DNA from: Polytrichum commune
Lineage: Eukaryota; Streptophyta; Polytrichopsida; Polytrichales; Polytrichaceae
Direction of reading: 5' to 3'
DNA: 60,000 nt
Assembly (NCBI GenBank): GCA_950295325.1
Contig: OX485806.1
Coordinates: forward strand, 39,744,001-39,804,000
The translations under genes and the position numbers were made by a program. Of the stretch, positions 26,273 through 35,958 are shown piece by piece; positions within the stretch are counted from its first letter, which is position 1, and every line of letters starts with the position of its first letter. The notes under the pieces are model-generated. The model did not search any database. It saw nothing but the letters and a program-made list of their open reading frames with translations, and was not told the origin of the DNA.

Positions 26273-27154
26273 TAGTGCTAATGAGTCAAGTTTTGATAGG
26301 GACCCAATAACAAACACAACAACAATAGAGGGATGGGATGAGCTAAGTGACCTTATCCTTATGTCATGAGTGAAAGTGGAACATTGCCAAGGTTGTGCAT
26401 CTATGCCTAGAATGGCCTAATAAGTTCTAATATACACATGATCGAAATCTAACCAATTTATGTGCTTAACCCTTATTATCCCTAGGGTTTTATGTATTTT
26501 CAGCATTAGGTATAAAGTAAGACCTGTAAACTTGCTTTATGAAACATTCATGAGGCAAAATTGTTGACACTCATTCAAAGATCATATTTATATAGTCAGA
26601 CCTTCTATATAAGGTCATGAGATTCATTTAAGCACTTTCAAAGAAAATATATTGAGAAAAACTTCATAGAATAAGATGACATTAATTTACTTGGATATTT
26701 TGTAGATATTTTCATCTTTTGAAGACTCATGACTCGCTTTAGAATGCATGAAAGAACGTGATCTTATGTGCAAAGCGTGAACAACATTTGTTGAAGAAAT
26801 CAAAGACTTGTCATTCAATTCATCAAAGTTGATGTTTTGTTTCTATCTTTATGTCCTACATACAAAATCATCTTGGTGTTACTAAATTTGAAACAAAACC
26901 AATACAATTAGCATTTCTTATGATTCATTTAATTTTAATTCTCTAAGAAATAATGAGTTTATTATAGAATGTCATTACCGCATTTTATTGTTTGTGAGCA
27001 TAGAGAAAAACACTCCCACTGACACTTCTTTGGAGATAAAACACCATTCGAGGATTGCAAGCCAACAATTTTCATGAATATAGCGATTTTGTTGGGAAAA
27101 CCGTTCACCAGTTGGGAGATTGAACATGACCTTAATGCATAATCATGAATAATA
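26273..27154. other. AT-rich spacer
   Basis: No reading frame, RNA gene or repeat family was recognised here, apart from the flanking paralogous segment shared with about 24905-25000. Confidence 0.4.
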
Positions 27155-27260
27155 TTAACTAAGTGGTGTGGGTGGATCCTTAGTTATTATGCATGAGGTC
27201 ATAAGAACGTAGAGAAGCAGGTGGGATGAGGGGGGAGGGATGGGATGGGGTGATGAGTCA
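27155..27260 (+). repeat. Outlying unit of the psbO-upstream array
   Basis: 'attaactaagtggtgtgggtgg', 'gaggtcataagaacgtag' and 'agaagcaggtgggatgagg' match the array that begins at 28254. It shows that the unit existed in scattered form before local amplification. A further fragment is visible at about 27790-27840. Confidence 0.65.
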
Positions 27261-27847
27261 AAGAAGAAGCAGTAGCGAGGACCCTTATTCTACTGATGTT
27301 GCAAAGCTACGAACACTTTCTTTTTTCACTCCTCCATGATGCATTGTCATACCTACTTAGAATATTATGACATCATTTCTTTAATGGTCCTATTTGGGTT
27401 TACACTAATAAGGGCTTGTGACCTCCAAAGGACTTTGGGCCATAGTGTATGGACTTCTCTATGTTCTTATCCAAAAAGCGGGGTAAAATGGTCATTTAAG
27501 ACCCATGGCCTAATGCTTATAGTGTGAACATGCCCTTTAATGTAGTTGTGCATGAGCAAAGATTATTGAGGCGGGTGGGATGAAGGAGGACCAATGATGG
27601 GGGTGGGGATGGGAGGGATGAGCCAAAAAAAACACTGAGGGACCTTCTCTTGTGTGTCAAGTGAGTTTCCAAGTCAACCTTAACTCCTTTCTTAAATTGA
27701 TCAACCTTTGGTTAGTCATAACTGGGATGTGTGAGTGTGCGATCGGTTAGCTTGCATATTGGTAAGTCGATTCTCACTGACTCATATCATTATCTAATTC
27801 TCCTAACTAGGCGGTGGAGACAATTTGACCATAATTTTAGTTAGCTA

Positions 27848-28221
27848 CACTAAATATGATATCTAGGGTCACCAATTCTAATTGCCTTGCTCAATACTAA
27901 TTGTAAACCGCGGTGTAGTGTCAACAACACTAAACATCCACCCAACATTATTTCTCTTTCATTGTAGAATTTTTTGGAGGGATTATAGATTTACAGTGTG
28001 GCAATTACTGTCACTTACCAAGTGATTTTTCATCTAAATTTCTATCATCCTTGACAACATTTCCTCACAAGTTGATGACAAGAGAAGCTAGGGTTTTGGC
28101 CAATGCATGAACTCGCCCATCATTGGTGACAATATTTGTTTATTTATTTATAAGAAGCGCCATCCAAAAAGTTACCGTAGTGACATACAATACCATGTGA
28201 CACTAAACAACATATTTAGTG
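27848..28221 (-). mobile_element. TA-flanked MITE, family CACTAAATA, copy 2 (reverse)
   Basis: The 374-bp element starts CACTAAATATGATATCTAG and ends ACAACATATTTAGTG. TA flanks it at 27846-27847 and 28222-28223. Its interior is the complement of the copy at 25907. It sits within a damaged unit of the array upstream of psbO. Confidence 0.8.
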
Positions 28222-28399
28222 TAGCATTTTGGTAAGCTAATCGTCACTAACTTGTGAGTGTTAGCTAATTCTCTTAACTAAGTGGTGCAGGTGGACCCTT
28301 GGTTTATTACACATTGAGGTCATAAGAACGTAGGGAAGCGGGTGGCATGAGGGATGGGCATGGAGTAACTTGTGAGTGATAGCTAATTCTCTTAACTAA

Positions 28400-28900
28400 G
28401 GGCCTCCTCACACACGAAACTGAGAGCCCATAACCAGTGCATTTCAAGCACTCTCATTGATGGAAAAGGCGGAGCTGGTCCAAGTTCGCTTCACACTACG
28501 CTTGAGGGACCAACGGAGTATGTGAATGCAAGATGGATGCAATGTCTACATGGATTCCTACATGGCATCGAATGGATCATGTTTCATGGTCACTTGGACT
28601 ATTCTCAAAAACCACCTCTTGGAGGTAGGCCTGACACCAACACCGGGAGACCATGGCACTCCGAACGCTCACAACCGTTGATTTATTCTATTTTTATCAT
28701 GTGTGAGGATCCGCATGAATAGATATTCGTTGAAATAGCAAATGGTTGAGGGCCCGGTCACATATGACTTCACATTACACTTGAGGATCCGTGACCCCAC
28801 TACATGATTTTGGAGGTGTGTTGGGACGGCCTTGGGACATTTTCTTTTGGGCTCTCACAATTTCATGGTCGCGGCTCTTGGCTCATGTGTGAAGTGGCCC
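28400..28900 (+). mobile_element. PIF/Harbinger-type MITE nested in the array
   Basis: The 501-bp insertion is flanked by TAA at 28397-28399 and 28901-28903. Removing it and one TAA restores a normal array unit. The termini GGGCCTCCTCACACACGA and the complement of TCATGTGTGAAGTGGCCC form imperfect inverted repeats. A TAA/TTA duplication with GGGCC-type ends is typical of PIF/Harbinger (Tourist-like) elements. No transposase is encoded. Confidence 0.85.
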
Positions 28901-29003
28901 TAAGTGGTGCGGGTGGACCCTTGGTTTAGTACGCATTGAGGTCATAAGAACATAGGGAAACGGGTGGCATGAGGGATGGGCATGGGGTAACTCGTGAGTG
29001 TTA

Positions 29004-29568
29004 GGGGCGCTTCACACTATGGTCGGAGGTCGAGAGGCCGTTGATTTCCACCAATCAAATTGCAAGGATCCAAGAGTTCGGCCTCTCGACCCTTCATACT
29101 GAGGCTAGAGTCCAAAGGCCGTCACAATTTAAAATGCTTACTTTTTGACGAAGCGGCGGACTCTCGAAGGAAGTTTGGGTGGGACAGGAATGAAAACCCA
29201 AACTATGGTCAAGAGGCCGTCCATTTTTTTCCATTAAAAAAATAAATCGTTGACAAGATCTCGGCCGTTGGATTGGAGGGGTTGTTTTGGGCAAGGAATA
29301 AAGTGGGATTCTCCTTTGGGTTTGGACTTTGGGCTTGGCCTTTGGAGGCTTCACACTATGGCCGTCCAAGTCGAGTGGCCATGGGAGTTCATGGCCAAAG
29401 GCTTGGACTTTGGGCTTGGCCTTGAAGAATTCGCACTATGCCTAGCCGAAGGCTCCAATTGCTATATTGTATGGGCTATTTTAAGCCCATTTCTTTGAAC
29501 TCTTAATAACATTTGGCCACTCAATCCCACGGCCTCTCGACTTGGATGGCCATAGTTTGAAGCGGCCC
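29004..29568 (+). mobile_element. Second PIF/Harbinger-type MITE nested in the array
   Basis: The 565-bp insertion is flanked by TTA at 29001-29003 and 29569-29571, and its removal restores a unit. The ends GGGGCGCTTCACACTATGG and the complement of CCATAGTTTGAAGCGGCCC are inverted repeats that extend into a shared GTCGAGAGGCCGT segment. The interior holds further copies of the 'cacactatgg' and 'gggcttggcctt' motifs. No transposase is present. Confidence 0.87.
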
Positions 29569-30453
29569 TTAGCTAATTCTCTTAACGAAGTGGTGGCGTG
29601 TGAACCCTTGGTTTAGTACACATTGAGGTCACATTAAGAACGTAGTAGGGAAGCGAGTGGGAATGGGGCATGGGCATGGGGTAACTAACTCGTGAGTGTT
29701 AGCTAATTCTCTTAACAAAGTGGTGGCGGGCGGACCCGTGGGTTTAGTACGCATCAAGGTCACATTAAGAACGTAGTAGGGAAGCATGTGGGAATGGGGC
29801 ATGGACATGGACATGGGGTTACTAACTCGTGAGTGTTAGCTAATTCTCTTAACGAAGTGGTGGAGGATGGACCCGTGGTTGAGTCCGCCGTCGAGGTCAC
29901 ATTAAGAACATAGGGAAACAAGTGGGATGGGCATGGGCATGGGGTAACTAACTCGTGAGTGTTAGCTAATTCTCTTAACGAAGTGCTAGCGGGTGGACCT
30001 GCGGTTTAGTACGCCATCGAGGTCATATTAAGAACGTAGTAGGGAAGCATGTGGGAATGGGGCATGGACATGGGCATGGGGTAACTCACTCGTGAGTGTT
30101 AGCTAATTCTCTTAACGAAGTGGTGGCGAGTAGACCCATGGTTAAGTATGCAATCGAGGTCACATTAAGAACATAGTAGGGAAGCGAGTGAGAATAGGCA
30201 TGGGCATGGGGTTACTCACTCGTGAGTGTTAGCTAATTCTCTTAACGAAGTGGTGGCGAGTGGACCCATGGGTTTAGTGCGCCATCGATGTCACATTAAG
30301 AACATAGTAGGGAAGCGAGTGAGAATAGGCATGGGCATGGGGTTACTCACTCGTGAGTGTTAGCTAATTCTCTTAACGAAGTGGACCCTTGGGTTTAGTC
30401 CGCCATCGAGGGCACATTATGAACCTAGTAGGGAAGCGAGTGGGAATGGGGGA

Positions 30454-30788
30454 TGGGGCATGGGCCAAGGAAGGAAGAGAGAAGGGCCATGGGCATGGCG
30501 ATGGCGAGGGACCTTATCCTGCAAAGGGGAGGGAGGCGAGCGTGGAGTGGCCCCGCGGGGGGGGGCGTGCGCCAATGGGAAAGCGGCAGCCTTATCCACC
30601 CCACCCGCGCTCGCTCGCCCATTTCGCTGCTGGCCATCAAAGCCTCCGCTGTCCCTGGCATCTCTCGCACAGCTCCTGAGTTCCTCCGAGCGAGCGAGCG
30701 AGCTAGCTCCCCGATCCTCACCTCATCTCCGCGGCCACCAACCTGCCGCACCACAACAACAATCTGTCGTAACACACACAGAGCAGCC
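30454..30788 (+). promoter_or_regulatory. psbO promoter and 5' UTR
   Basis: GC-rich sequence lies between the tandem array and the ATG. It contains a CCAAT box at 30572-30576 and two GATAAG I-box cores on the minus strand (30513-30518, 30591-30596), elements known from light-regulated plant genes. No clear TATA box was found. A pyrimidine-rich tract (about 30717-30740) before the ATG fits a TCT/Y-patch start. Confidence 0.5.
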
Positions 30789-32587
30789 ATGGCAGCCACC
30801 TCCCTGGCCTCCGCCGGGTGCAAGGCCGCCGCCTCCTTGGCCGCGCCCGCCAAGCTCGACCTCGCCGTGCGTCACAGCACCTCGCAGGTGGCTCCCGCCT
30901 TCGGCCTGCGCCCCGCGGCCGCCCGCGTCAGCTGCAGCCTCGAGGACAGCGTCAAGAGCTTCGTGGACGCTGGGAAGACCGCCGCCATCGTGCTCGCCTC
31001 CTCCGCCCTCCTCGCCAATGTACGCCTTTACCCTCCTCCTCCTCTTCACTTAATTTGGTGTTTTTCCCCCCCGGATTTGGATGGGTTAGGTGCAAGAGCT
31101 AGGCCATTGGAATGTCTTTTGTTCTCATTGTTGGGTTTTTGGGCGGGGTAAGTTGGGAGGAATTGGGCATGTCAAATGTGTGGTAATTGTCTCCTGTGCT
31201 TAGTTTTGGATAGGTGGTTAAGTGCAGGGAATTGGGTATTGGCATGTATGTGTGTCCGTGTCTCCCTGTGTTTAGTTGTGGGTGGGGTAGGTGGCAGGAA
31301 TTGGGCGTATAAATGCATGTCTGTGTTCTTGTTTAAGTTCATTGGGGTTGCGTATGTGAGTGGGTTTTATGTGCAAGAATTGGCCATTGCCATGTAATAT
31401 GTTTGTCTATGTCTTTGTATGTCGAGTTTTGGGTGGATAAGTTGGCAGGAATTGAGCACATAATGCACCCATGCCGGTGTCTTCTGTGTTTAGTTTTGGA
31501 TGGGTTTGGTGGTTGGAATTGACCGTGTAATGTCTGTCTATGTCTCCTTTGTCCTTTTCAAAAAGTAAGCAATCGAACGGGTTCCCAGGGTTTAGATGGG
31601 TCACGTAGCAGGCACGGAGCACGTAATGCATGTCTGTATCTCCTGGTTCAATATGTTGGGGCATTGGGTCTGAATGGGTCGGTTAAGTGCAGGAATTGGG
31701 CATTGGGATGTGTGGTAAGTGATTTGGATGTGAAATTGAGCTTTTTCTTGAGGGATGATGTGATTTGGATCTTAATGGTGATGTTAATGACACTGTTGGA
31801 TTTTGACGGTGATGGTGATGATGGTGAGCAGGGCGCATTCGCTGAGGGAGTGCCCAAGAGACTGACATTCGACGACATCAACGCCCAAACATACCTGGAC
31901 GTGAAGGGATCCGGAACAGCCAACCAGTGCCCAATTGTGGCATCCGGCGACTCGAAGTTCAACGTGAAGCCCGGGAGCTACAAGATCCAGAAGCTGTGCT
32001 TAGAGCCCACCTCCTTCACCGTGAAGGCCGAGTCACCATTCAAGGGAGGCAGCGAGGGATTCCAAAACACCAAGCTGATGACTCGTCTTACATACACACT
32101 TGATGAGATCGAAGGTAACCTCACCGTGAACTCCAACGGCACTTTGAAGTTCGAGGAGAAGGATGGAATCGACTACGCTGCAGTCACAGTCCAACTCCCC
32201 GGAGGCGAGAGGGTGCCATTCCTGTTCACAGTAAAGGAATTAGTCGCCGAAGGAACCCCTGAGAAGTTTGGAGGAAAGTTTCTGGTTCCTTCTTACAGAG
32301 GCTCATCCTTCCTTGACCCCAAGGGCCGTGGTGGATCCACCGGTTACGACAACGCTGTAGCCCTCCCGGCTGGAGGAGCTGGAGATGAGGAGGAGCTTGC
32401 TAAGGAGAACCAGAAGAACACCGCTGCCTTGGAGGGTAACATCACATTCAACATCGCCGTGGCTAACAAAGAGACTGGGGAGATTGCAGGAGTGTTCGAG
32501 AGCTTGCAGCCATCGGACACCGATTTGGGGTCCAAGGCCCCCAAGGAGGTGAAGATTGAGGGCATTTTCTACGCCCAGGTTGAGTAG
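30789..32587 (+). CDS. psbO: PsbO, 33-kDa oxygen-evolving enhancer protein 1
   Basis: Extrinsic lumenal subunit that stabilises the Mn4CaO5 cluster of photosystem II. There are two exons, 30789-31019 and 31832-32587, joined in phase 0 within the transit peptide, giving 328 residues. Residues 1 to about 81 form a bipartite transit peptide: a basic stroma-targeting part, then a hydrophobic stretch ending in AFA before EGVPKRLTF. There is no twin arginine, so the Sec route is likely. The mature part is about 247 residues, the usual size. It keeps the two cysteines (NQCP, KLCLEP) that form the family's disulfide, and the conserved [12 protein letters not shown] and [12 protein letters not shown] segments. 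Exon 1 is much richer in GC than its surroundings. The ATG is the first in frame and is followed by a typical MAATSLAS start. Confidence 0.98.
31065..31720 (+). repeat. Degenerate tandem array filling the psbO intron
   Basis: The core 'gcaggaattgggcat' with variants recurs at about 31092, 31155, 31225, 31293, 31372, 31446, 31511, 31612 and 31689, mostly 63-80 bp apart. Between cores lie 'tgtctgtgtctcctgtgttt' type tracts and 'agttttgggtggg'. This gives about nine copies. It is unrelated by eye to the upstream array. Confidence 0.75.
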
Positions 32588-33665
32588 ATGGATAACTCCA
32601 GGACTTAATTTTACAGGAAAAAATCTTTCTATATAGTCTGGAAGGAATCTGTTGTTTTGTAATGTACATCCCCCATTTTACCTTATTTTAAGCGGCTTTT
32701 CTATTCTTCACACTCTCACTTCCTCTCAAACTGTGTGTCATCAGCTTCTGCCCTCCCATTTCACTGTTTTCTTGTGCTGAATTGAACATATCCGAAGGTA
32801 AGCGCAGAACCTCCATGTTTTTTTCGTTCCTGTTTTGATGCCTCCATACAGAGGTTGAGGAGGATGCCGGTTGCTCACATACACCCGTGTTGAGTAGATG
32901 GACCACTCCAGGACATATTTACAGGTAAATCATTTCTCTGTAGTCTGGAAGGAAGCTGTTATTTGGTAATATACATATCCTATTCTACCTTATGGTAAGC
33001 GGCTTCTATGTCTCTATTCTTCACATGCTCAGTTTCTCTCAAACTATGTGTTATCATCTTCTACTCTCTCATTCCACTGCTTTCTTATGCCAAAATTCCA
33101 TGTTTCCTGGATTTGTGCTTTGATGCCCTCATGCAGAGCTTAAGGAAAATGATATCTTGTCACACATGCTCAGGTTGAGAGATTGATCACTCCAGGACAT
33201 GCATGTTTACAGGAAGCCCTATATTGTCTGGAATAGTTTGCTGTTTTGTAACGTACATTCCCCAATTTACCTTGATTTAAGTATCTTTTCTATTTATCAC
33301 ATCTTTAGCATTTTCAGTATCATCTTCTACTCTGCCATTTCACAAATGATTAAAGATTTTCCACTCTGTTCTTGTGCTAAATTGAACTCGCCCAAAGGTA
33401 TGGGCAGAATTTCCATGTTATCTTCATTTCTGTTTGGATGCTTTCATGGAGAGGTTGAGAACGTTGATTTCTCACACATGTTAATGTTAAGTAGGTGGAT
33501 CATTCCAGGACTTACCCATCCATAACAGATGAAAGGATTTTTAGTATGACATAGTGCTCAATTTGAAGTTGTCCAAAGAAGAGAGCAAAACTTCCAACTA
33601 TTCTTGTTTGAATACTTTGGAACAACTCGAGGAGGATGTTGGATTGTGTACACATGTCTGAAATT
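32579..33665 (+). repeat. Tandem copies of the psbO stop codon and 3' UTR
   Basis: Units begin at 32579, 32889, 33174 and 33486 (spacing 310, 285 and 312). Each opens with a version of GTTGAGTAGATGGA followed by 'actccaggac', so the last psbO codons and the stop are part of the repeat. The first three also repeat 'tagtctggaagga', the probable poly(A) region ('ttttgtaatgtacat' and variants at about 32655, 32963, 33243) and 'gaggttgagga'. The fourth lacks its middle. The copies are diverged, so the duplication is not recent. Confidence 0.88.
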
Positions 33666-34091
33666 AGATTGTTAACAAGTGTTCTTTTAATGTCCGTTTG
33701 TAATTACAAGCCGTGACATACACACTTAAATACAGGTGGTCAATTAAGCAGAGCAACAACATAAGACCCATGCCCTGCAATGGGTATTGAAACTCCTGGT
33801 CACAAAAATTGACACGTCAATCTTAGAAACTTGTGAATGGTTACTCCAAAGCTGCGTACCAGTGACAATGGGAACATTTCTTCATGAAAACAGTTTGTTT
33901 GCACAGCCCAAAGTTGAGTCACAAAGAATACATTTCACCCGGTTTTGGCCATCAATTTTTGCATTTCACCAACATGAACAAGCTCCAGGCAGCTGTTCCT
34001 GTGAACTGGTTGCAGCATCCGTCTGGACCCCCTATATTACAGTAACTCCCTCGAGAATAGCACCCCAACTTCATATCTATTAGACTCTTCC
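33666..34091 (+). other. Spacer between psbO repeats and the AP2 pseudogene
   Basis: Short open frames occur here but have no recognisable domain. This may include the decayed 5' part of the AP2/ERF pseudogene. Confidence 0.35.
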
Positions 34092-35068
34092 ATGTTGGAT
34101 CAATGTGGTTTGGTCAAACCTGCAGTTAAAACATGTTTTGTGACACAAGCATCCCTGTTGTTACTTGTACAACAGTTGGTATTTATCGCTTCCTCACCAC
34201 TCACAGAGTTGTGTTTGGATTGGTTGCATTTCAAGCCTGTGGAGGAATATTGGCTTTATATTTGCAATCTTTATGATCTTTGCTCAACACAACATTTAGC
34301 ACCAAATTATGGAAGGGGATGGCTTTTGGAACGGACGATGGCACGGAAGATGGCTCAAGATGTGAAGTGGTTTACGCTAGATTCAAAGACTACGACACGC
34401 TACAAAGGAGTTTGTTAGCAGCCTGAAGGAAAACATCCATGATTTGTTGAACTCAACCTTCCCCAAAACAAGATGTGGGTCGGTAACACTGACACTAGAG
34501 AAGAAGTTGCACAAGCATATGATAAAGTTGCCATCAACATTGTAAAACAAATGTGGTTCAATTTTGAAGACTCTTCCGAACTCGTGGCGAAACAAATATT
34601 AGAGTCAAAATTGTTTGTTGGATCACATACAACCGATGATCTAACAATATTCTATACGCCTTTCAATAACATTGACTCGTTATGGATACCTAATTGTCAA
34701 GCAAGAGTCATGTTGACAAATCCTTCATCGAGCCAAGTGTTGAAAGTGAATGAGTTTGTTCTTTCAAACTCAAAAGCTCATAATATGCCGGATGGATCTT
34801 CAATGTTGAAGTTAGGGCACGCTCCCCTAGAGAAAGAAAACTTACATTTGCCACAAAAAATTTTGAGAGCATGGATGTTGGGATGAAGTCGTTACACATG
34901 TTTGCAGATGACTTGCCTCTTATGGTTGACTGTGTCTTCACAAATGCAAAGGATGCACAAATGCAACCTTGTCTTTGGCAGGCACCAATTGGTTTGGGAT
35001 GTGCTATCCAAAACATTCGATGTTTCATAAAGGATGTACAATCCCAAATATTGATTGAGGCATATTAG
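34092..35068 (+). pseudogene. AP2/ERF-domain transcription factor pseudogene
   Basis: Frame 34092 shows an AP2/ERF DNA-binding domain at about 34398-34574: RYKGV, then EGKHP, VELNLPQ, MWVGNTDT, EEVAQAYDKVAIN and NFEDS. These correspond to the family's YRGVR, GKW, WLGTF-T, EEAA-AYD-AA and NFP positions. Two stops interrupt it, TAG at 34416-34418 and TGA at 34440-34442, and the normal Arg after YKGV is Cys. All three fit C-to-T or G-to-A transitions. The frame continues to 34886. A likely frameshift in the A/T run near 34855-34866 moves the reading into the frame ending at 35068, which holds an acidic ADDLPL segment. The start is unknown. It is probably inactive unless the stops are spliced out; I see no intron that would do so. 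Confidence 0.82.
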
Positions 35069-35958
35069 TTTGCAGGTGTGCAGTGCTAGTAGGTTTTAAG
35101 TGTGCCATCCAAGTTAATATGATTCTTATGTTTCAGATGCACAATCAAGATATTGTATGAAGATCAAGGACTATTTCTGGGTTTCTTGAATATCTGTATG
35201 TAAAAATCCAACCTTTTGTTGTTTTATGGAATATTATGTGTGGTGCAGAATGTCAGAAGTTGAGCATTACCGATACAATTTGATTGTTTACATATCTTCT
35301 ATATCAAAAAACGTGTCAATTTTTGGTAAGAAGTAACTATCCACTTTGCCCTCAGGTTTGTCTTCCACAAGAACTTTTCAAAGTATTGAACACAAGCTGA
35401 CTACAAGTTATTTGCACAAATGAGACATCACAATGCCCAACCCAACCTTGCAAGACCCCTCGGCCAAATTTGAAAAGGGAATTTGGGGAAGAGTATAGAT
35501 GCCAGAGCAAAAATCAACTGAGCATGTAGCCATTAGCTGCTGACCTAACCGCATTCAAGTAATCTATACAAACATTTTATTGTTAGTCTGCATATTCAAA
35601 AGGCTCTTATTCAAAAGATTGCAGTCTGACTGCCATTATTCATGTGGGTAAGGCGGATTAGAACAGCAGCTGACAAGCACATTTGTCCCAAATTTGTACA
35701 TACACCAAAATGTGGACCTACATGTACCAAAACTTGAACTAATTCAAGTGACCACCTTTAGAAGAATGTGAAAAAGATTTTCTTCTGGCAATCAAATAGC
35801 CACTAGTATTTCTACAACCTCTACATCCATGGCCATACCAAATCAATCTGTACACAATTCACAAGCACTCCATGGCCTGTCAATCCATGTGCAACCAGAA
35901 AATCTGGATTGCAAACAAGTTCCACTGACTTTTGGGCTCTTGACATGCAGTGCCGAAG
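35069..35958. other. Spacer and 3' UTR of the G-patch gene
   Basis: The right part, next to 35958, is presumably 3' UTR of the minus-strand gene. No other gene or repeat was recognised. Confidence 0.4.

Larger units (their letters stand above)
28254..30453 (+). repeat. Nine-unit tandem array upstream of psbO
   Basis: Units begin GTGAGTGTTAGCTAATTC at 28254, 28372, 28994, 29692, 29829, 29955, 30092, 30222 and 30353. After removing two inserted elements the periods are 118-137 bp. Each unit carries 'gaggtcacattaagaacgta', 'gggaagcgagtgggaat' and a GGGCATGG-rich tract. The last units are the most alike, and the array stops about 335 bp before the psbO ATG, at the start of the GC-rich promoter. 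There is no coding potential. It could be a minisatellite or could act on psbO transcription. Confidence 0.9.

Noticed and set aside
28254-30453. CRISPR-like array
   Set aside because: Units are 118-137 bp and degenerate along their whole length, with no constant-repeat/unique-spacer pattern and no cas genes. The genome is eukaryotic.
30453-31151. Long overlapping open frames around psbO exon 1
   Set aside because: They are shadow frames in the GC-rich promoter/exon. Only the frame from 30789 splices into the PsbO protein.
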